DNA from: Heterocephalus glaber
Taxonomy: Eukaryota > Chordata > Mammalia > Rodentia > Bathyergidae
Assembly (NCBI RefSeq): GCF_000247695.1
Contig: NW_004624795.1
Span: forward strand, 6,030,686-6,094,685
Length of the DNA: 64,000 nucleotides
Reading direction: 5' to 3'
Positions within the stretch are counted from its first letter, which is position 1. Each line of letters starts with the position of its first letter. The notes below the pieces were generated by a model, which searched no databases, was not told where the DNA came from, and worked only from the letters and a program-made list of their open reading frames with translations. Below are positions 1 through 11,583 of the stretch, piece by piece. The position numbers were made by a program, and so were the translations under genes.

Positions 1-689
1 AGTAACCTTCTTTGTCTCTCTTAATCAATCTTGGCTTGAAATCCACTTTGTCTGCAAATAGAATAGTTACCCCTGGTTTTTTCCAGGTTCCTGTCACATG
101 GAGTATTGTTTTCTAGCCTTTGACTTTCAGTCTATGAATTTCTTTTTAAATTAAATGTGTTTCTTCTATGCAGCATTTTGTTGGATTTTGCTTTTTGATC
201 CATTCTGCCAGTCTATTCCTTTTGATTGATGAATTGAGACCATTAACATTGATATATATAACTAATATGTCCTGACTTATCCTTGTCATGTTATTTTCCT
301 TTTGTTGGTTCCCCTTTTCCCACCTCTGTTTAATTGCTTGCCTTGCCTGGTGGATTCATTCTGTTGGGGATTCATGGAGTTGAGGTCCTCATTACCTCCT
401 TCTAGAATGTCCTTCAGAACGTTTTTGAGTGCTGGTTTGGGGGTCATGAATTTCTTCAGGTATTCTTTGTCATGGAAGTATCTTATTTCTTCATCAAGTT
501 TGAAAGATAGTTTTTCAGGGTACAGAAATCTGGGCTGGAGGTTGTTTTCTTTTAGGGCTTGAAATACTTCACTCCAAATTCTCCTTGACTTGAGGGTTTG
601 TGTTGAGAAATCTGCTATAATTCTGATGGGCTTTCCTTTATAGGTGATTTGTTTCTTCTCTCTAATTTACTATTAGATAAAAACTTTTA

Positions 690-770
690 GGGGTGAGGAT
701 GTAGCTCAGTGGTGCTCCACCTGCCTGGCAAGTGGAAGGTCCTGAGTTCAATCTCTGGTACAAAAACAAA
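690..770 (+). repeat. ID SINE
   Basis: tRNA-like GATGTAGCTCAGTGG box A, GAGTTCAATCTC box B, and a GGTACAAAAAC tail. Inserted in the antisense L1. Confidence 0.85.
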
Positions 771-1212
771 AGCTTTTAATATTCTGTTCTTATGTTGAAT
801 TTCTGGAATATTGACTATTGATGTATTTTTATCATGGATAATTGGAGTTTTATATGCCTCACTTATCTGTATGTCAAATTCTTTTTCCTTCTTGGGAAGT
901 TTTCTGCCATTGCTTCTGTGAACAGGTTTTTTATGTTGTTTGTACTATCTCTTGCTTTTTCATTGACTCCAATCAATCTTATGTTATTCTTCTTCGTATC
1001 ATCTAGCAGCTCTTGGATTGATTTTTTTTGTCCCTTGCTATTTTTAAGAAATCTTTCTTTTCAGGATTGCTAACTGCAGTCCATTCTTCTATATCTGATA
1101 TTCTGTCCTCATGTTGGCTCATTCTGCTGCACATACTTTCAATGGAATTTTTAATCTCCTGGATATCTGAATCTGTTTCATGGATTCCATTTCTTTCCTT
1201 TTTATTAATTTA

Positions 1213-1293
1213 TTTTTTTTGGTACCAGGGATCAAATTCAGGACTTTGCACTTGTGAGGCAGGCAGTGTAACCACTAAGCTAAATCCCTGGCT
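1213..1293 (-). repeat. ID SINE
   Basis: Reverse-complement ID: TTTTTGGTACCAGGGATCAA ... GCTAAATCCCTGGC. Confidence 0.85.
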
Positions 1294-1347
1294 CACCATT
1301 TCTTTCCTATGTTGTGCATTCATGGTGTCCAACATTTTCTTAAGCTC

Positions 1348-1432
1348 TTTTTTTTTGGTACCAGGGATCGAACTCAGGACCTTGTGCTTGTAAGGCAGGT
1401 GCCGGAACCACTGAGCTAAATCCCTGGTCCCC
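1348..1432 (-). repeat. ID SINE
   Basis: Reverse-complement ID of the GGTACC subfamily, with GAGCTAAATCCCTGG at the right end and AAGCTCTTTTTTT-like flanks on both sides. Confidence 0.9.
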
Positions 1433-1913
1433 AAGCTCTTTTTTTTTTTTTTTTTTATCTGTATCTGCTCTAGAGCCACTAGCCATATCTTTCCTTATGG
1501 TCAGCATCTCTGTAGTTATCTGAGAAATTATTTCTGATTTTATTTTTTCTAGAGCCTCATCATCTGCTTTGTTACTTCCACTGTTACCAATTCAGAGTTC
1601 AGTTTGTTGGGTTTCAAATTGTTCCACCTACTTGCCCCCTGGGTTTGCTTTTAGTGAGCTGGAAGTCTGGGGTTGCATCTTGCTTAAGTGTCTTTTTGTT
1701 TTCTTTCTTTTTTAAAGTTTAATTCCTGGGTTGATGCTTGTAAATTGCTTATGGCAAGTGGCTTTATTGCTAGTATTTAGAACACTTAGGAAATGACTAC
1801 TCATAGATATTTTCCAGGTGTAGTTGGGTTTGGAGTATTGAGTCTGTTGCAAGATCCTACCTCTTTAATTTATTGGGGATGAGAAGTTAGTGCATACTTG
1901 GCCTACTCCTTGT

Positions 1914-2370
1914 TTGTTTTTTTAAAACAGTGAAACATTTATCAGTACATTTTAGGCATGCATAGTGATAACACTTATCATAGGGAATTTGCACCTGTAC
2001 ATGATACCTCCTGCCTATTTTTTCCCATTGTGTCCCTCCCCTCAAGCCCCCTCCCCTCCCTGTGTACAAAAGCTATGTTTCCATTTTTTCCTTCTGTTGT
2101 CACTTTTTTTCTTGTCCCTTCCTTCCTTTCTCCCTCCCCCCTCCCTTGTTCCCCTTCCCATTTGAACATTTTCTTCCCATTTCCCAATATCTATTATACA
2201 TTTTAGTACTTATTTCCACTTTCAGTTTCTCACACTAGAGAAACAATGCAGTATTTAAAGATGTCTGTTCAATTTATTTCACTTAAGAGTATGGTCTCAA
2301 GGTGCATCCATTTAGCTATAAATGTCTGAAACTCATCCTTCTTTATTAGCCCCTGGTTCTTTGGCACTAG
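1914..2370 (-). mobile_element. L1 3' end, antisense
   Basis: Contains the reverse complement of the typical L1 3' region (TTTATTTCACTTAAGAGTATGG followed by a CATCCATTTAGCTATAAATG-like stretch at about 2270-2325) and a C/T-rich tract at 2030-2160. A separate insertion or piece from the L1 to its left. Confidence 0.55.
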
Positions 2371-2856
2371 CCTAGAGTATTTTTTACTACCCTTAAGCAA
2401 GGTCAGACTTGGCAAGAACAACTGTTTAGAACAATTATGTCATCTTGTCTCTAGTAGTACAATCAGCAATAACAGTAGCATCAAACAGCCTAGAAAATGA
2501 CAAACTGTGGTAACTATTAATTTGCCACCTTTAAACATATGAACTATATTTGTGGTTAGTTATATAACAAAATCTAACAGAAACCAAAAAATTGTATACA
2601 GTAAATATGCCCTCAGTATGGTGATTTTACCCTCAGGGGAGAAAACTTTAAAGGGGCTGGGGTAAAAAATAGAGAAATAGAGGAAGAGAAAGAGATTAGA
2701 AGCAAGGCTGGAGGACAAAGGAAGATTATGCAACCTTTGGGAAAACTGTGAAGAAGAAAGGAGAGAGAGAAGGAAGAAAAAACAAGAAGAGAACAGAACA
2801 ACAATAACAAAAAACCCCTAGGAACAATGTTCACACTCATATATAAACAAGAACAA
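2371..2856. other. Unique AT-rich sequence and a purine-rich tract
   Basis: No gene seen. 2640-2830 is strongly purine-rich (GA-type low complexity) on the + strand, ending just before two tandem ID SINEs. Confidence 0.5.
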
Positions 2857-2858
2857 AA

Positions 2859-2955
2859 GGGGCTGGGGATTTAGCTCAGTGGCACCACACCTGTCTTGCA
2901 GAAACAAGGTCCTAGGTTCAATCCCTGGTACCAAAACCCCCCAAAAAACCAAGAA
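2859..2955 (+). repeat. ID SINE
   Basis: GGGGCTGGGGATTTAGCTC ... ATCCCTGGTACCAAAA. The left member of a tandem pair. Confidence 0.9.
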
Positions 2956-2969
2956 CAAACAATCAATGA

Positions 2970-3052
2970 GCTGGGGATTTAGCTCAGTGGTGCTGTGCCT
3001 GTCTCGCAAGTGCAAGGTCCTGAGTTTGATCCCCAGTACTAGAATAATAAAC
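2970..3052 (+). repeat. ID SINE
   Basis: Second ID, about 15 bases after the first, in the same orientation, ending ATCCCCAGTACTAGAA. Confidence 0.9.
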
Positions 3053-3092
3053 AAACAAAAACAATCAAGAAAAACAAAAACAAGAAAATAAG

Positions 3093-4460
3093 AAAAAAGT
3101 GTTCACTTCAAGGCTTATCTCTGCTGTCACTGGTAGACAGAGTGGGCAGACAGAGTCCATATCCATCTTAATTCCAGAGAGCCAGCTGTAGATTTATGGT
3201 GGGGTAGTAGACAATCCCAGCAAGCCTTCACCTTTAGTTCCACTGGAGTTCAAACTGGTTTCTGGCTGTGAGGCTGGCACCGATTTGTTTGGCCTGCAAC
3301 ACTCCATGTGCCTCCTGCTGCCTTGAAGTCGGCTCCTTGACCTCCTGCCAACTTGAACTCAATTCCACCTCACCCTGACACTGGGAGCTGCTAGATGGAA
3401 TCAGCCCACAGCTGCTCTGAGTTCTGAGCTCAGTTGACCCCTCTCCAAGATAGCTACTGACCAATTGCTCTCTCCTGGGGCACGTCCTGTCCAGACCTGG
3501 TGCCAAGCCTCTGATCCCAGTGCTGGGTGATGGAGCCAAACAACATCCTCTCAGAGCTGGTGGCAGGATGGCCAGGCATGAAGCTGACAGCCCTGGTGGC
3601 CCCACTCAGTGTGGTGTCCAGGTGCAACACAGTAACCACCGCTGAGGGCAACAGCTCCAGTGCTGGCTGGCAGAGGGTCCAAAGGAGGATGGCCATGGCC
3701 ACAGCACTGCTGAAATGTGGGCCAGGAAGGCAGCCATGATCCCCGACAGCTCCACTGCATCCCTGTCACAGTGTCCTACAAGGCCAGCAACAGGGAGAAG
3801 AGGCTCCGAGCGCCAGTGAGGCAGACTGTTGGGCACACATGCCACTAGGCTCATGGAAGTGGCACAGATGTCACAGGCCTGGTGCAGCAAAGCATGGCCA
3901 CTGGAGACCACATTGAGGATGCCTCTGTGGCGGGACCTGCTGGCTCCACAGAACCCCAGGGAAGGTGTAGGTGCCCAGGTGTCCAGGCCAGGGTAGTAGC
4001 ATCAGAGCAGGGAACAAGGCCTGCAAGCCCCCAAATGTGAGCCAGACCAAAGCTTCCATCAAGGCCAAGTGCAGGACACCCGTGAGTACTTCAGGCAGCA
4101 GGCTGTAGATGAAGGCCAGGAGTCAGGCCGGGGAGGCTGGGAGGAAGACACAGGCAGGACACTGAGATCCCATCACAGGGTCAGGCCGTCCAGCACCAGG
4201 CCCACCACGTGCACCGCCAGGTACACAGCCTCCACACGCTACGAGGTTGGCCCAAGGGAAGGCTGGCTCCAGGATGTGTGCATCTCCAAGGGTGTCAGTG
4301 TCCTGGGGAGTTGAGAATTCATCTGAAAGGAAAGTGAGCAATCTGTAACCCAGGGAAGAGCAAGATCTAAGGAAGAAGTGGACTAGAATGGAGTCATGGT
4401 AGAGGGAAAGGGGGCCAGGAGCTGCTCCAAGAGTCCTATTTTTGTTGTTATTTTTTATTT
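3093..4460 (-). other. GC-rich sequence; possible unidentified decayed gene on minus strand
   Basis: 3093-3450 has no clear feature. From about 4325 down to 3450 the minus strand reads as hydrophobic segments in shifting frames (VEAVYLAVHVVGLVLDGL, LHLALMEALVWLTFGGLQAL, MAAFLAHISAVL, AVAMAILLWTLCQPALELL). This looks like a broken multi-pass membrane protein copy, but I cannot name a family and GC-rich DNA can give such frames by chance. Confidence 0.25.
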
Positions 4461-4464
4461 TTAT

Positions 4465-4545
4465 TCTTTTGGCAGTACCAGGGATTGAACTCAGGACCTT
4501 GTGCTTGCAAGGCAGGTGGGGTGTCACTGAGCTAAATCCCAGGCC
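4465..4545 (-). repeat. ID SINE
   Basis: Reverse-complement ID (GCAGTACCAGGGATTGAACT ... GAGCTAAATCCCAGGCCC), directly abutting a B1 in the same orientation. Confidence 0.85.
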
Positions 4546-4664
4546 CTTGTTGTTCTTTAGACAGTCTTGCTATATAGCCCAGGCTGGCCTTGAACTCCTG
4601 GCCATCTTCCTGCTTCAGCCTCCCAAGTGCTGGGATTACAGGTGTGCACCACCACGCCTGGCTC
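4546..4664 (-). repeat. B1 SINE (7SL-derived)
   Basis: Reverse-complement B1: ATAGCCCAGGCTGGCCTTGA ... CAAGTGCTGGGATTACAGGT ... CACGCCTGGCT. Confidence 0.9.
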
Positions 4665-5580
4665 CAACAGAGTTTAAAGAGGATAGAAAGAGATATTATA
4701 AAAACAGTGTTATATTTTTCTCACTCATTTATTTAATTGATCTTCTATCAAATAATATGATTGCCTCTTTTTCTGTTTTTTTGTTTAATAGACTTTTTGG
4801 ACCATAAAGGTTCATAATAGAAAAAAATATCCAATTCCAAATAAATACTTACCTTCGTATTTTGACATAAAAAAATACATATGTCAAACATGTATTTTCG
4901 TGTCTCTTAGTCTTGGTCTGGTGTGGCTGGGTTCCAGTTTGACTCTACGAAGTCGAGGGTAAGGAGACTCGCTGTCATCTGCAAGCCAGGCCCAGGTGGC
5001 CCCTGTGACAGTGACAGCATTGTTCGTATGATGTCACTGGGTCTGAGCTGCCTGTCTGCTGTCCTTGGTTCCCCTCTCCCAGCAACCACAGCGGTGAAAG
5101 TGTTTTCCAAGCTGGGCGGTGGGATCGAATTTCCTCGGTGCCTCTGGGTCACGCCTGTCCCTGCCCAGGAGTCACCTGCTGTCTCCAAGGGCGTGGCTGC
5201 GCCTGGGCCCTGTGGAACCAGGGTTCCCTCCTAGGAGGCACAGGAACCCTTCCTGGAAGCAGAGTAGATGCCACACAGCAGGCACAGCTGCCCATTACCC
5301 CATGGCAGGGAGCCAGAGTGCTTTCTGCTAAATCGCTTTTGCCAAATCCCGAGAGACAAACAAACATGCATCCACTTTATCACTTACTGTATTATGTTGA
5401 AATGATCTATCGCTGCATCTTTCACTGACAGCACAGGGGCCATTGCTGGTTTCTGCTGTGTCCTCTGCACCTTGCACACAGCCAGGCACATAATAGATGC
5501 TCGGCAGTGTCCCTGGGGGCCTTCCACCCTTGATTCACAGTTCACCTGCACCTTTCCTGGAATTCAGAACTGTATATCCT
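4665..5580. other. Intergenic, no gene seen
   Basis: 4670-4900 is AT-rich, 4900-5330 GC-richer unique sequence. No coding signal, RNA gene or repeat recognised. Confidence 0.5.
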
Positions 5581-5686
5581 GGCTGGGTGTGGTGGCACAC
5601 GCCTGTGGAAGCTGAGGCAGGAGGGTCACTGTGAGTTGAGGCCAGCCTGGGCTCCATAAGGAGACCCTGTCTCAAAAAAACAAAAC
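5581..5686 (+). repeat. B1 SINE, internally deleted
   Basis: GGCTGGGTGTGGTGGCACAC then GAAGCTGAGGCAGGAGG (central part shortened), GACCCTGTCTC and an A-tail. Confidence 0.85.
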
Positions 5687-5689
5687 TGT

Positions 5690-6900
5690 CCTCGTGTCTT
5701 CTGAGACATGGAGGCCCACAGGCAGCTCAAAGGCCATATTCAGGAGCTGGACCTCACCACCTTTGTCCCTTAGTGTTCCCTTCCAAGGCAGCCCCATTGT
5801 GCAGTCAGTCATCGGCCTCTCATGGGGTGCAGAGGGTCCCATCCCAGGTGTGACCGAGCCTCCTTCCAAACCTCTCCAGTTCCATCCTCCCCCGGCTGCC
5901 CTGCCCCAGCCACAGCCTCTCTTTAAGGACTTCCTGCACCAGGCCCTTGTGCTCCACATCCCTGGTGGCAGCAGCGGGGTGCAGGGCTGAGGATGGTGGC
6001 TCCCCAAGCCCTTCCATCCATGCAGACCTGAGCACTGGGCCTGCAGGCTTTGAGCCGGGCAGCTCTTCGCTGCCTGGGGTCATCAACTTTTGGCCTTGGT
6101 GCACATGCACCCCTTCGTCTGACCTCTTTTCCAGGTGGCCAGTGTCTTCTTGCCCGGAAGTGATGCTGGCTATAAGCAGCCCTCTATGCTGCACTCGAAG
6201 CCCTGAGCTTCCCTCTTCCTGCCTCTTGGCTCCTTCCCATTCATTTCTTCATTCGTGTTTTCAGAGTGTGTCTCATTGAGGGCTGCTCTCAGACGCCACA
6301 GTAACATGGCTCACTGTGACAGGGTCTCTGTGGCGACAGGCTCGTGCCATCTCCCTGAAGCCTGCAGGTGCCCAGAGGCAAGGATGATGCCAGCACTTCC
6401 CTTCCCAGGCACGTGGCCAGTTCTCCTCCAAGGTCACAGGCATGGACCAGTGGACCAGCTCCAAGGGGGCTGGCAGAGTTTCCAAGGGCCAGCTGGCCTC
6501 TGTCACACAGGAAACCAGCCACAAATGACACAAATGCTATTGTATTGCTAAGCAGCCAGGATCCGGTCATGGATTGGGTTTGCCAACCACCCCAAGCACC
6601 TCCACTTTGCTCCCAGTGAGACCTTGCAGGTTTACACAGCTCCTTGAGGACCAGAGTTCGGCCTTGTTCTTGCCCTGGACTCCCCATCACCCACATGGAC
6701 ACGACAGAGCAAGGACAAGGGACAGTTACTATGCACAGCCATGCAGCACTTCCTGGTGGAAAGAACACTTGTGTGCCTCATCCCGCCCTCGGCCAGCCCC
6801 TGCCTCCTAGTCTCGGGCAGTCGGGCTCCCTGAGACCTGGCCCCACTGATGTGCCAGAGATCAGTCAGCAGCCGGCAAGAGGGGATCGGGAGGAAGTCCC
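5690..6900. other. Intergenic, no gene seen
   Basis: GC-rich unique sequence. Open frames on both strands lack family resemblance and overlap one another. Confidence 0.5.
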
Positions 6901-6902
6901 AA

Positions 6903-7275
6903 TGGTTAACTGTATGTGGCAACTTGACTGGAACACAGGTCCCCAGATGTTCAGTGGGATGTGATTCTGGGGCCTCATGAGTGTTTCTGATGACTTCCAC
7001 ACTTTTATCAGTGGGCTGGGTGAAGCAATTGTGCTCTGCAGCGGGTGGGCCTCCTGCAGTCAGTGGAACCACAGCTGACCTTACCATGAGCAGTACATGT
7101 TCTCCAACTGGGACATCAGTGATTCTTGTCTTCAGGCTTGGACCAAAACAGTAGATCTTCCTGGGCCCCTGACCTGCTGGCTGGGCCTCTAGCACACAGA
7201 TCCTGGGACTTGTCAGCCTCTGCCATCCCGTGGGCCACTTCCTCATAATAAATCCCTTTACACACATGACAACCT
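6903..7275 (+). repeat. Old interspersed repeat, family not assigned
   Basis: GTTAACTGTATGTGGCAACTT at the left and CTTGTCAGCCTCTGCCAT ... CATAATAAATCCCTTTACAC at the right match a common ancient mammalian dispersed repeat I recognise by its two ends but cannot name with confidence. Confidence 0.5.
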
Positions 7276-7448
7276 GTCCTTGTTTACCTGGAGACCCATG
7301 CAGTTGCCACCCTAGGACACCTGGGAGGAGCAGGCATGGAAAAGCATGGGGGCTTTGTTTTATGATCGGAAGGGGACAGGGAAGACGACAGCTGAGGCAT
7401 CTGGCAGGGAGGCACTGGCAATCGGCCAGGACACCGTTAAACTCCCAT

Positions 7449-7575
7449 CAAGTCAGGCGCACACCTGTGTTCCCGGCACTCAGGAGGCTGAGGCAAGAGG
7501 ATTGCCATAGGTTCAAGGCCAGCTGGGGCTACATAGTGAGACACTGTCTTAAAGAGAAAAAAAATTTAAAAAAGA
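7449..7575 (+). repeat. B1 SINE
   Basis: CACTCAGGAGGCTGAGGCAA ... GGCTACATAGTGAGACACTG followed by an A-rich tail. Confidence 0.85.
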
Positions 7576-8003
7576 TCCTATTGAGTGGCTTTGTGGACAT
7601 GGGGCCTTGGCAGGGGCTGAGGCAGGGAGGAGCCATGGGGATGCCCCTGATGCTACCAGGCCAGCCTGTGGTCACCCATGGTCCCTCTGAGGGCTCTTGT
7701 TTTGCCCCAAGTATGTGGAGTTCAAGAGGAAGAAGGAAATGGATGTCCCGGCTGGGCAGTCAGTGCTGTCACCAAGCCAGGCAGGCAAGCAGACGACACC
7801 TAGCGCCACAGTGTGCTCCATAGCTGGCCCCTGAGGCTGAGCAGCAGGACAAGGTGGGAGGGGCAGCTATGACCTCGGGGCCTGTGGGAGGAGGTGCTGT
7901 GGAAATCAGCCTGGTGTGGGGAGACAGAGGGACAGAGAGGATGGGGCAGAATTCCTGCCAGCTGGGCCCTGGGCCCTGACCAGGGCTGCAGTTTTCCCTG
8001 TGG

Positions 8004-8017
8004 CCACCAGGTGGCAG
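8004..8017 (+). promoter_or_regulatory. CTCF-like motif
   Basis: CCACCAGGTGGCAG fits the CTCF core consensus CCASYAGRKGGCRS at all 14 positions. Single site, about 24 kb upstream of ITGA3. Confidence 0.5.
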
Positions 8018-9721
8018 GCCCGCCCACCTCTAGAGGGCTCAGGCTGCTGGGAACTCGAGATAAACTTGATGAATGGATTTGCTTATTCATCCGTCATTTA
8101 TCTATCCACTCATCCATTTATGGTTTTTCTTTCCCAAGCACTTTTGATTCCTCAGGTGTCCCAGCAGGCACTGTTCTGGGTGTGCCTGGGCCAAGGCGGA
8201 TGCTCACTGCTCCTGCAGGCTGCTCTGGCATTGGTTGTCAGCCAGGCCTGCTGCTACCAGGATCCATGCCTACTGCAGCCACGTGGGAGTGTGGCCCTTG
8301 CCCTGAGCTCCATGCCAGAAACCAGCGGCCAGTGGGCTCTGACCAAGGTTTGGATCACCTCCCTCCTCTGCCTCAGGTTCCCTGGAGCAGGGCTCAGGTG
8401 CAGCCACAGTCCCTGGGGCTCAGCTTCCCCAGTCTCTGTTCTTCCTCCAACCAGGCCTGACCTCCAGCCACCAGTGCATGCCCCTTCCCCTCCACCAAAG
8501 GGGAAGAGCCTGAGCCACCTCAGCAAGGCCACAGGAGACCCTGTGCTTTCCAAGGATGCTGAACCAAGCAGGAGTGGGGTGGCACCCATTGAGGATTAAC
8601 GCCCCTTGGGTTCCTTGCCCAGAGCCTGGGAGCCCCATTTCCTGGAAGCATGCCAGCCCCCGCCCTGCCCTGTTCCCCTCTCCGCTCTCCTGTCCCACCT
8701 TCCCCGAAGCAGGACCCCCTCCCTCCGCCAGCCCTGCCCCTAGTGACTCACAGTGCAGCTCAGCTGCAAAGCATCTGGCTGTGCCCACAGCCCTGGCACC
8801 TGGCCCGTTTGCTCCACAGAGGGGGCAAACCCTTCCCCACAGTCCCTGATTTAAGGCTGTGCTCACTGAAATCTCCTCCCAAGAAAATCCCCTCTGAAAA
8901 GCAGAGGTGGTCAGTACCCCAGCCCTGGGCCATGCCAGGTGGAGCTGGACTTATCAGCTCATCACATTCCACGCATTCCCTGTGGGCAGAGGGAAGGCAG
9001 TGGAGGGCGAAATGCTTTGCAGTCTTGGGGTTGCATTGCTCCATTTTTTCTCCCGCTGCCGTGGCTGCAGGCTCAGCTCTGTGTGGCTCCCACTGTGGAC
9101 TCCGGGTAGAGGACTTCCTTCTCAAGGGCTGCCTTTCCTCTCTGCTCTGTTGTTTCCCCTCCGTTCTCCCCCCACTCTCAGACCTTGCCTGTCTGTCATC
9201 CCTGGACTTCATGGAGAGAAGCCGAGACCAGCTAGGGTCTGTGCAAGGCCTCTGTCCTGGTGGTCTGGGCTCCGTGTTCCCCAGGGAGGAAGACTTCTTT
9301 CCAAAGCCTCCTTCCGAACGCCACAGGGTGGCTTTGAGAACCGCTCCTCCCTACCTGCCCCCTGGGCCTGGTACCCCTTCCTCTCAGGCTGGAGGGGTCT
9401 CTGCTTGCCCACCTTCCTCATACGCATCTGTGGACCTCTCCTCCAGGACCTGGGCAAAGTTGTCCTCTCCAAAACAAGCACATGTGTGTCCCGTGCCCTG
9501 GCTGCCTCCCTCTCCTGACCATGGGCAGTGGCTGAAGGAAGCTGAGTCCTACTTCTTCCCTGACCCCTACCTGGCTGTGCTCCTGAGTCCCTAGAGTTGC
9601 GCCCTCCGAAAGCAACTCTTTGTGGTTTTTCAATTAAACATGAGCAGCCGGTATGCAGGGATCCAGGTCCTTGGAGCCTTTTCTGATTGGAAAATTGTGT
9701 CCAAACAAGCAGCACTGTGAA

Positions 9722-9722
<1 letters not shown>

Positions 9723-9756
<34 letters not shown>
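9723..9756. repeat. (CA)n microsatellite
   Basis: Uninterrupted CA dinucleotide run of about 17 units. Confidence 0.98.
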
Positions 9757-9758
<2 letters not shown>

Positions 9759-9824
9759 CAGGCCTAATGGTGAAATGTTCAATGCTTTCCTACTACGATC
9801 AAGAGCAAAAGTTCCACTGTTACC

Positions 9825-9892
9825 CTTTTTTTTCCGGTACCAGGGACCAAACTCAGGACCTTGCGCTTGCCAGCAGGCACAGCACCAACTGT
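9825..9892 (-). repeat. ID SINE, truncated at its 5' end
   Basis: TTCCGGTACCAGGGACCAAA through GCACAGCACCAACTG; the box A half is missing. Confidence 0.75.
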
Positions 9893-9941
9893 TACTCCTT
9901 CTGTCTGGCTCTTCTAACTCTAGCAAGGCATAAAAAGTTAA

Positions 9942-10027
9942 TTTTTTTTTCTGGTACCAGGAATTGAACTCAGGACCTTGTGCTTGCCAGGCAGGTGTGG
10001 CACCCCTGAGCTAAATCCCCGGCACCA
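9942..10027 (-). repeat. ID SINE
   Basis: TTTTCTGGTACCAGGAATTG ... GAGCTAAATCCCCGGC. GGCATAAAAA-type sequence lies on both sides, consistent with a target-site duplication. Confidence 0.85.
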
Positions 10028-10179
10028 TAAAAATTTAAAAGAGCAATTAGGCATAAAAACTTAAAAGAGTGTAAAGGCCCCAAAATATGCAAACTGTTAA
10101 AACGAATAAGTGAATTTAGCAAAATTATTGGATGTGAGATTGGTATAAGAAATGAAGAGTTTTTTCAGTTGCCTATCAT

Positions 10180-10340
10180 GGTGCAATAGAGGAAAGGACA
10201 GCAAGTCCCAGAGCTCTGGGAGGCTGAGGCAGGGGGATCACAAGTTTGGAGACCAGCCTGGGAAGCTTAGTGACTTAGTGAGATCCTATCTCAAAAAAGC
10301 AGCTCAGTGTGAAGGCCCTAGGTTCAATGTGAAAAAAAAA
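10180..10340 (+). repeat. B1-ID dimeric SINE
   Basis: B1 half (GGGAGGCTGAGGCAGGGGGA ... GATCCTATCTCAAAAAA) joined to a shortened ID half (AGCTCAGTGTGAAGGCCCTA), then an A-rich tail. Confidence 0.75.
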
Positions 10341-10525
10341 GAAGAAAAAGGAAAGAAAAGGAAAAAAACCTATCTGCACCATAAAAGTATCAAATACCTG
10401 AAATAAGTCCAACTAAAAAAGTACAAGATCACTCACTAGACAGAAAATTACAAAGCATGTCTGAGAGATACTTAAATACACATACATTTATGGAAAGGTA
10501 CCATGTTCAAGATTTAGAAGATTCA

Positions 10526-10611
10526 GGCCAGGGATTTAGCTCAGTGGTTTCGCCGCCTGCTGCACAAGTGCAAGGACCCAAGTTTGATCCCTGGTACCAA
10601 AAAAAAAAAAA
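10526..10611 (+). repeat. ID SINE with perfect target-site duplication
   Basis: GGCCAGGGATTTAGCTCAGT ... CCTGGTACC(A)n. Flanked on both sides by GATTTAGAAGATTCA. Confidence 0.95.
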
Positions 10612-10769
10612 GATTTAGAAGATTCAATATCACAAGATTGTTAATCCATCTCTAGATTCAATGCAATCTCAAGCAAAATCCTAGCAGGATTTTTGTGTGC
10701 GTATAGGTAAATTTAGAAGTTGATCATAAAAATGTATATGGAAATACAAAGAATAGCTAAGACATGTGC

Positions 10770-11110
10770 TGTAGTTCATACCTAGATGCCCGCACGAGCC
10801 TCGTGAGTCAGAGGCACGGATTTTGGAAGGTGTTGGATGTCATGGTGGCTTAGAGCTGACTGGCTGATAGGAGGTCTGGCCGGAAGAGGGCGTCACTGGG
10901 GCGTGGCCTAGAAGGATTTCTCTTCCTCCCCGGCTCCTTCCCTCGCTGCTGAGGGAAGGAGGTGAGCAGCCTTCCTCTACGCAGACCCTTCCTCTACGCA
11001 GACCCTTCCTCTCTGCCACAGACCACGCAAGGACTGAAATTTCTAAACTGTGAGCCAAAATCAAACTCTTCTTTTAAGTTGTGGGCTTGGTGTTGTGACT
11101 CAGCAATGAA
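10770..11110 (+). mobile_element. Possible MaLR-type LTR fragment
   Basis: The end of the block (GAAATTTCTAAACTGTGAGCC ... GACTCAGCAATGAAAGTGAC) resembles the 3' end of mammalian MaLR LTRs. It interrupts the L1. It also holds an 18-bp tandem duplication CTTCCTCTACGCAGACCC at about 10970-11005. Confidence 0.45.
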
Positions 11111-11189
11111 AGTGACTAACGCAACACTCTTCAAAAAAGAGCAAAGTTGGGAGACTTTCAGTATCAAATATTAAAAGAATGTGCTATTA

Positions 11190-11270
11190 GGGCCGGGGAT
11201 TTAGCTCAGTGGTTCCATCGCCTGCCCCGAAAGAGCAAGGACCTGAGTTCAATCCCCGGTACCAAAAAAA
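11190..11270 (+). repeat. ID SINE with perfect target-site duplication
   Basis: GGCCGGGGATTTAGCTCAGT ... CCCCGGTACC(A)n, flanked on both sides by AAAGAATGTGCTATTAG. Confidence 0.95.
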
Positions 11271-11583
11271 AAAGAATGTGCTATTAGTGCAAGGATAGAT
11301 TTGTGGAACTTAGCAGAGACCCTTGAAATAGATACATGAAAACATTATCATTTGATTCTTTTTAAACAAAATAGATATTGCTGTGCTATCCTGTGAAAAG
11401 TGGGATCTTTTCAATTAATAGTGATTGATCAATTGGATATTCATTTGGGAAAACAAGATGTCTCGATCCCTACTTCACACCATACACAAAATAAAATTCT
11501 GCGTAGAGTATATATCTAAATATGAAAGGTAAAAGAACTAAAAGCAAACGGTATATTCATGATGTTGGGATAGACAAATAGAT

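Larger units (their letters stand above)
1..1900 (-). mobile_element. L1 LINE fragment, antisense
   Basis: AT-rich sequence with T-rich bias resembling reverse-complement mammalian L1 sequence (for example around 20-270 and 415-660, with TCTGATGGGCTTTCCTTT near 624). No intact ORF. Three ID SINEs (690-770, 1213-1293, 1348-1432) have landed in it. The family is inferred from remembered L1 sequence. Confidence 0.6.
7276..9722. other. Intergenic, no gene seen, one B1 and a CTCF-like site
   Basis: GC-rich unique sequence apart from the B1 at 7449. An open frame at 8650-9594 (314 codons) is proline/serine-rich, has no family resemblance and no splice context, and I treat it as chance. Confidence 0.45.

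Noticed and set aside
1028..1393. 121-codon open frame at the left end
   Set aside because: It is translated antisense L1 and ID sequence, not a gene.
6632..7267. 211-codon open frame on the minus strand
   Set aside because: Half of it lies in an old interspersed repeat (6903-7275); no family resemblance.
8650..9594. 314-codon open frame on the + strand in the upstream intergenic DNA
   Set aside because: Low-complexity proline/serine-rich translation, no domain, no Kozak or splice support, and other long frames overlap it.
9723..9756. CA and TG repeats as possible structured or CRISPR-like arrays
   Set aside because: They are plain dinucleotide microsatellites; there are no spaced direct repeats and the genome is mammalian.
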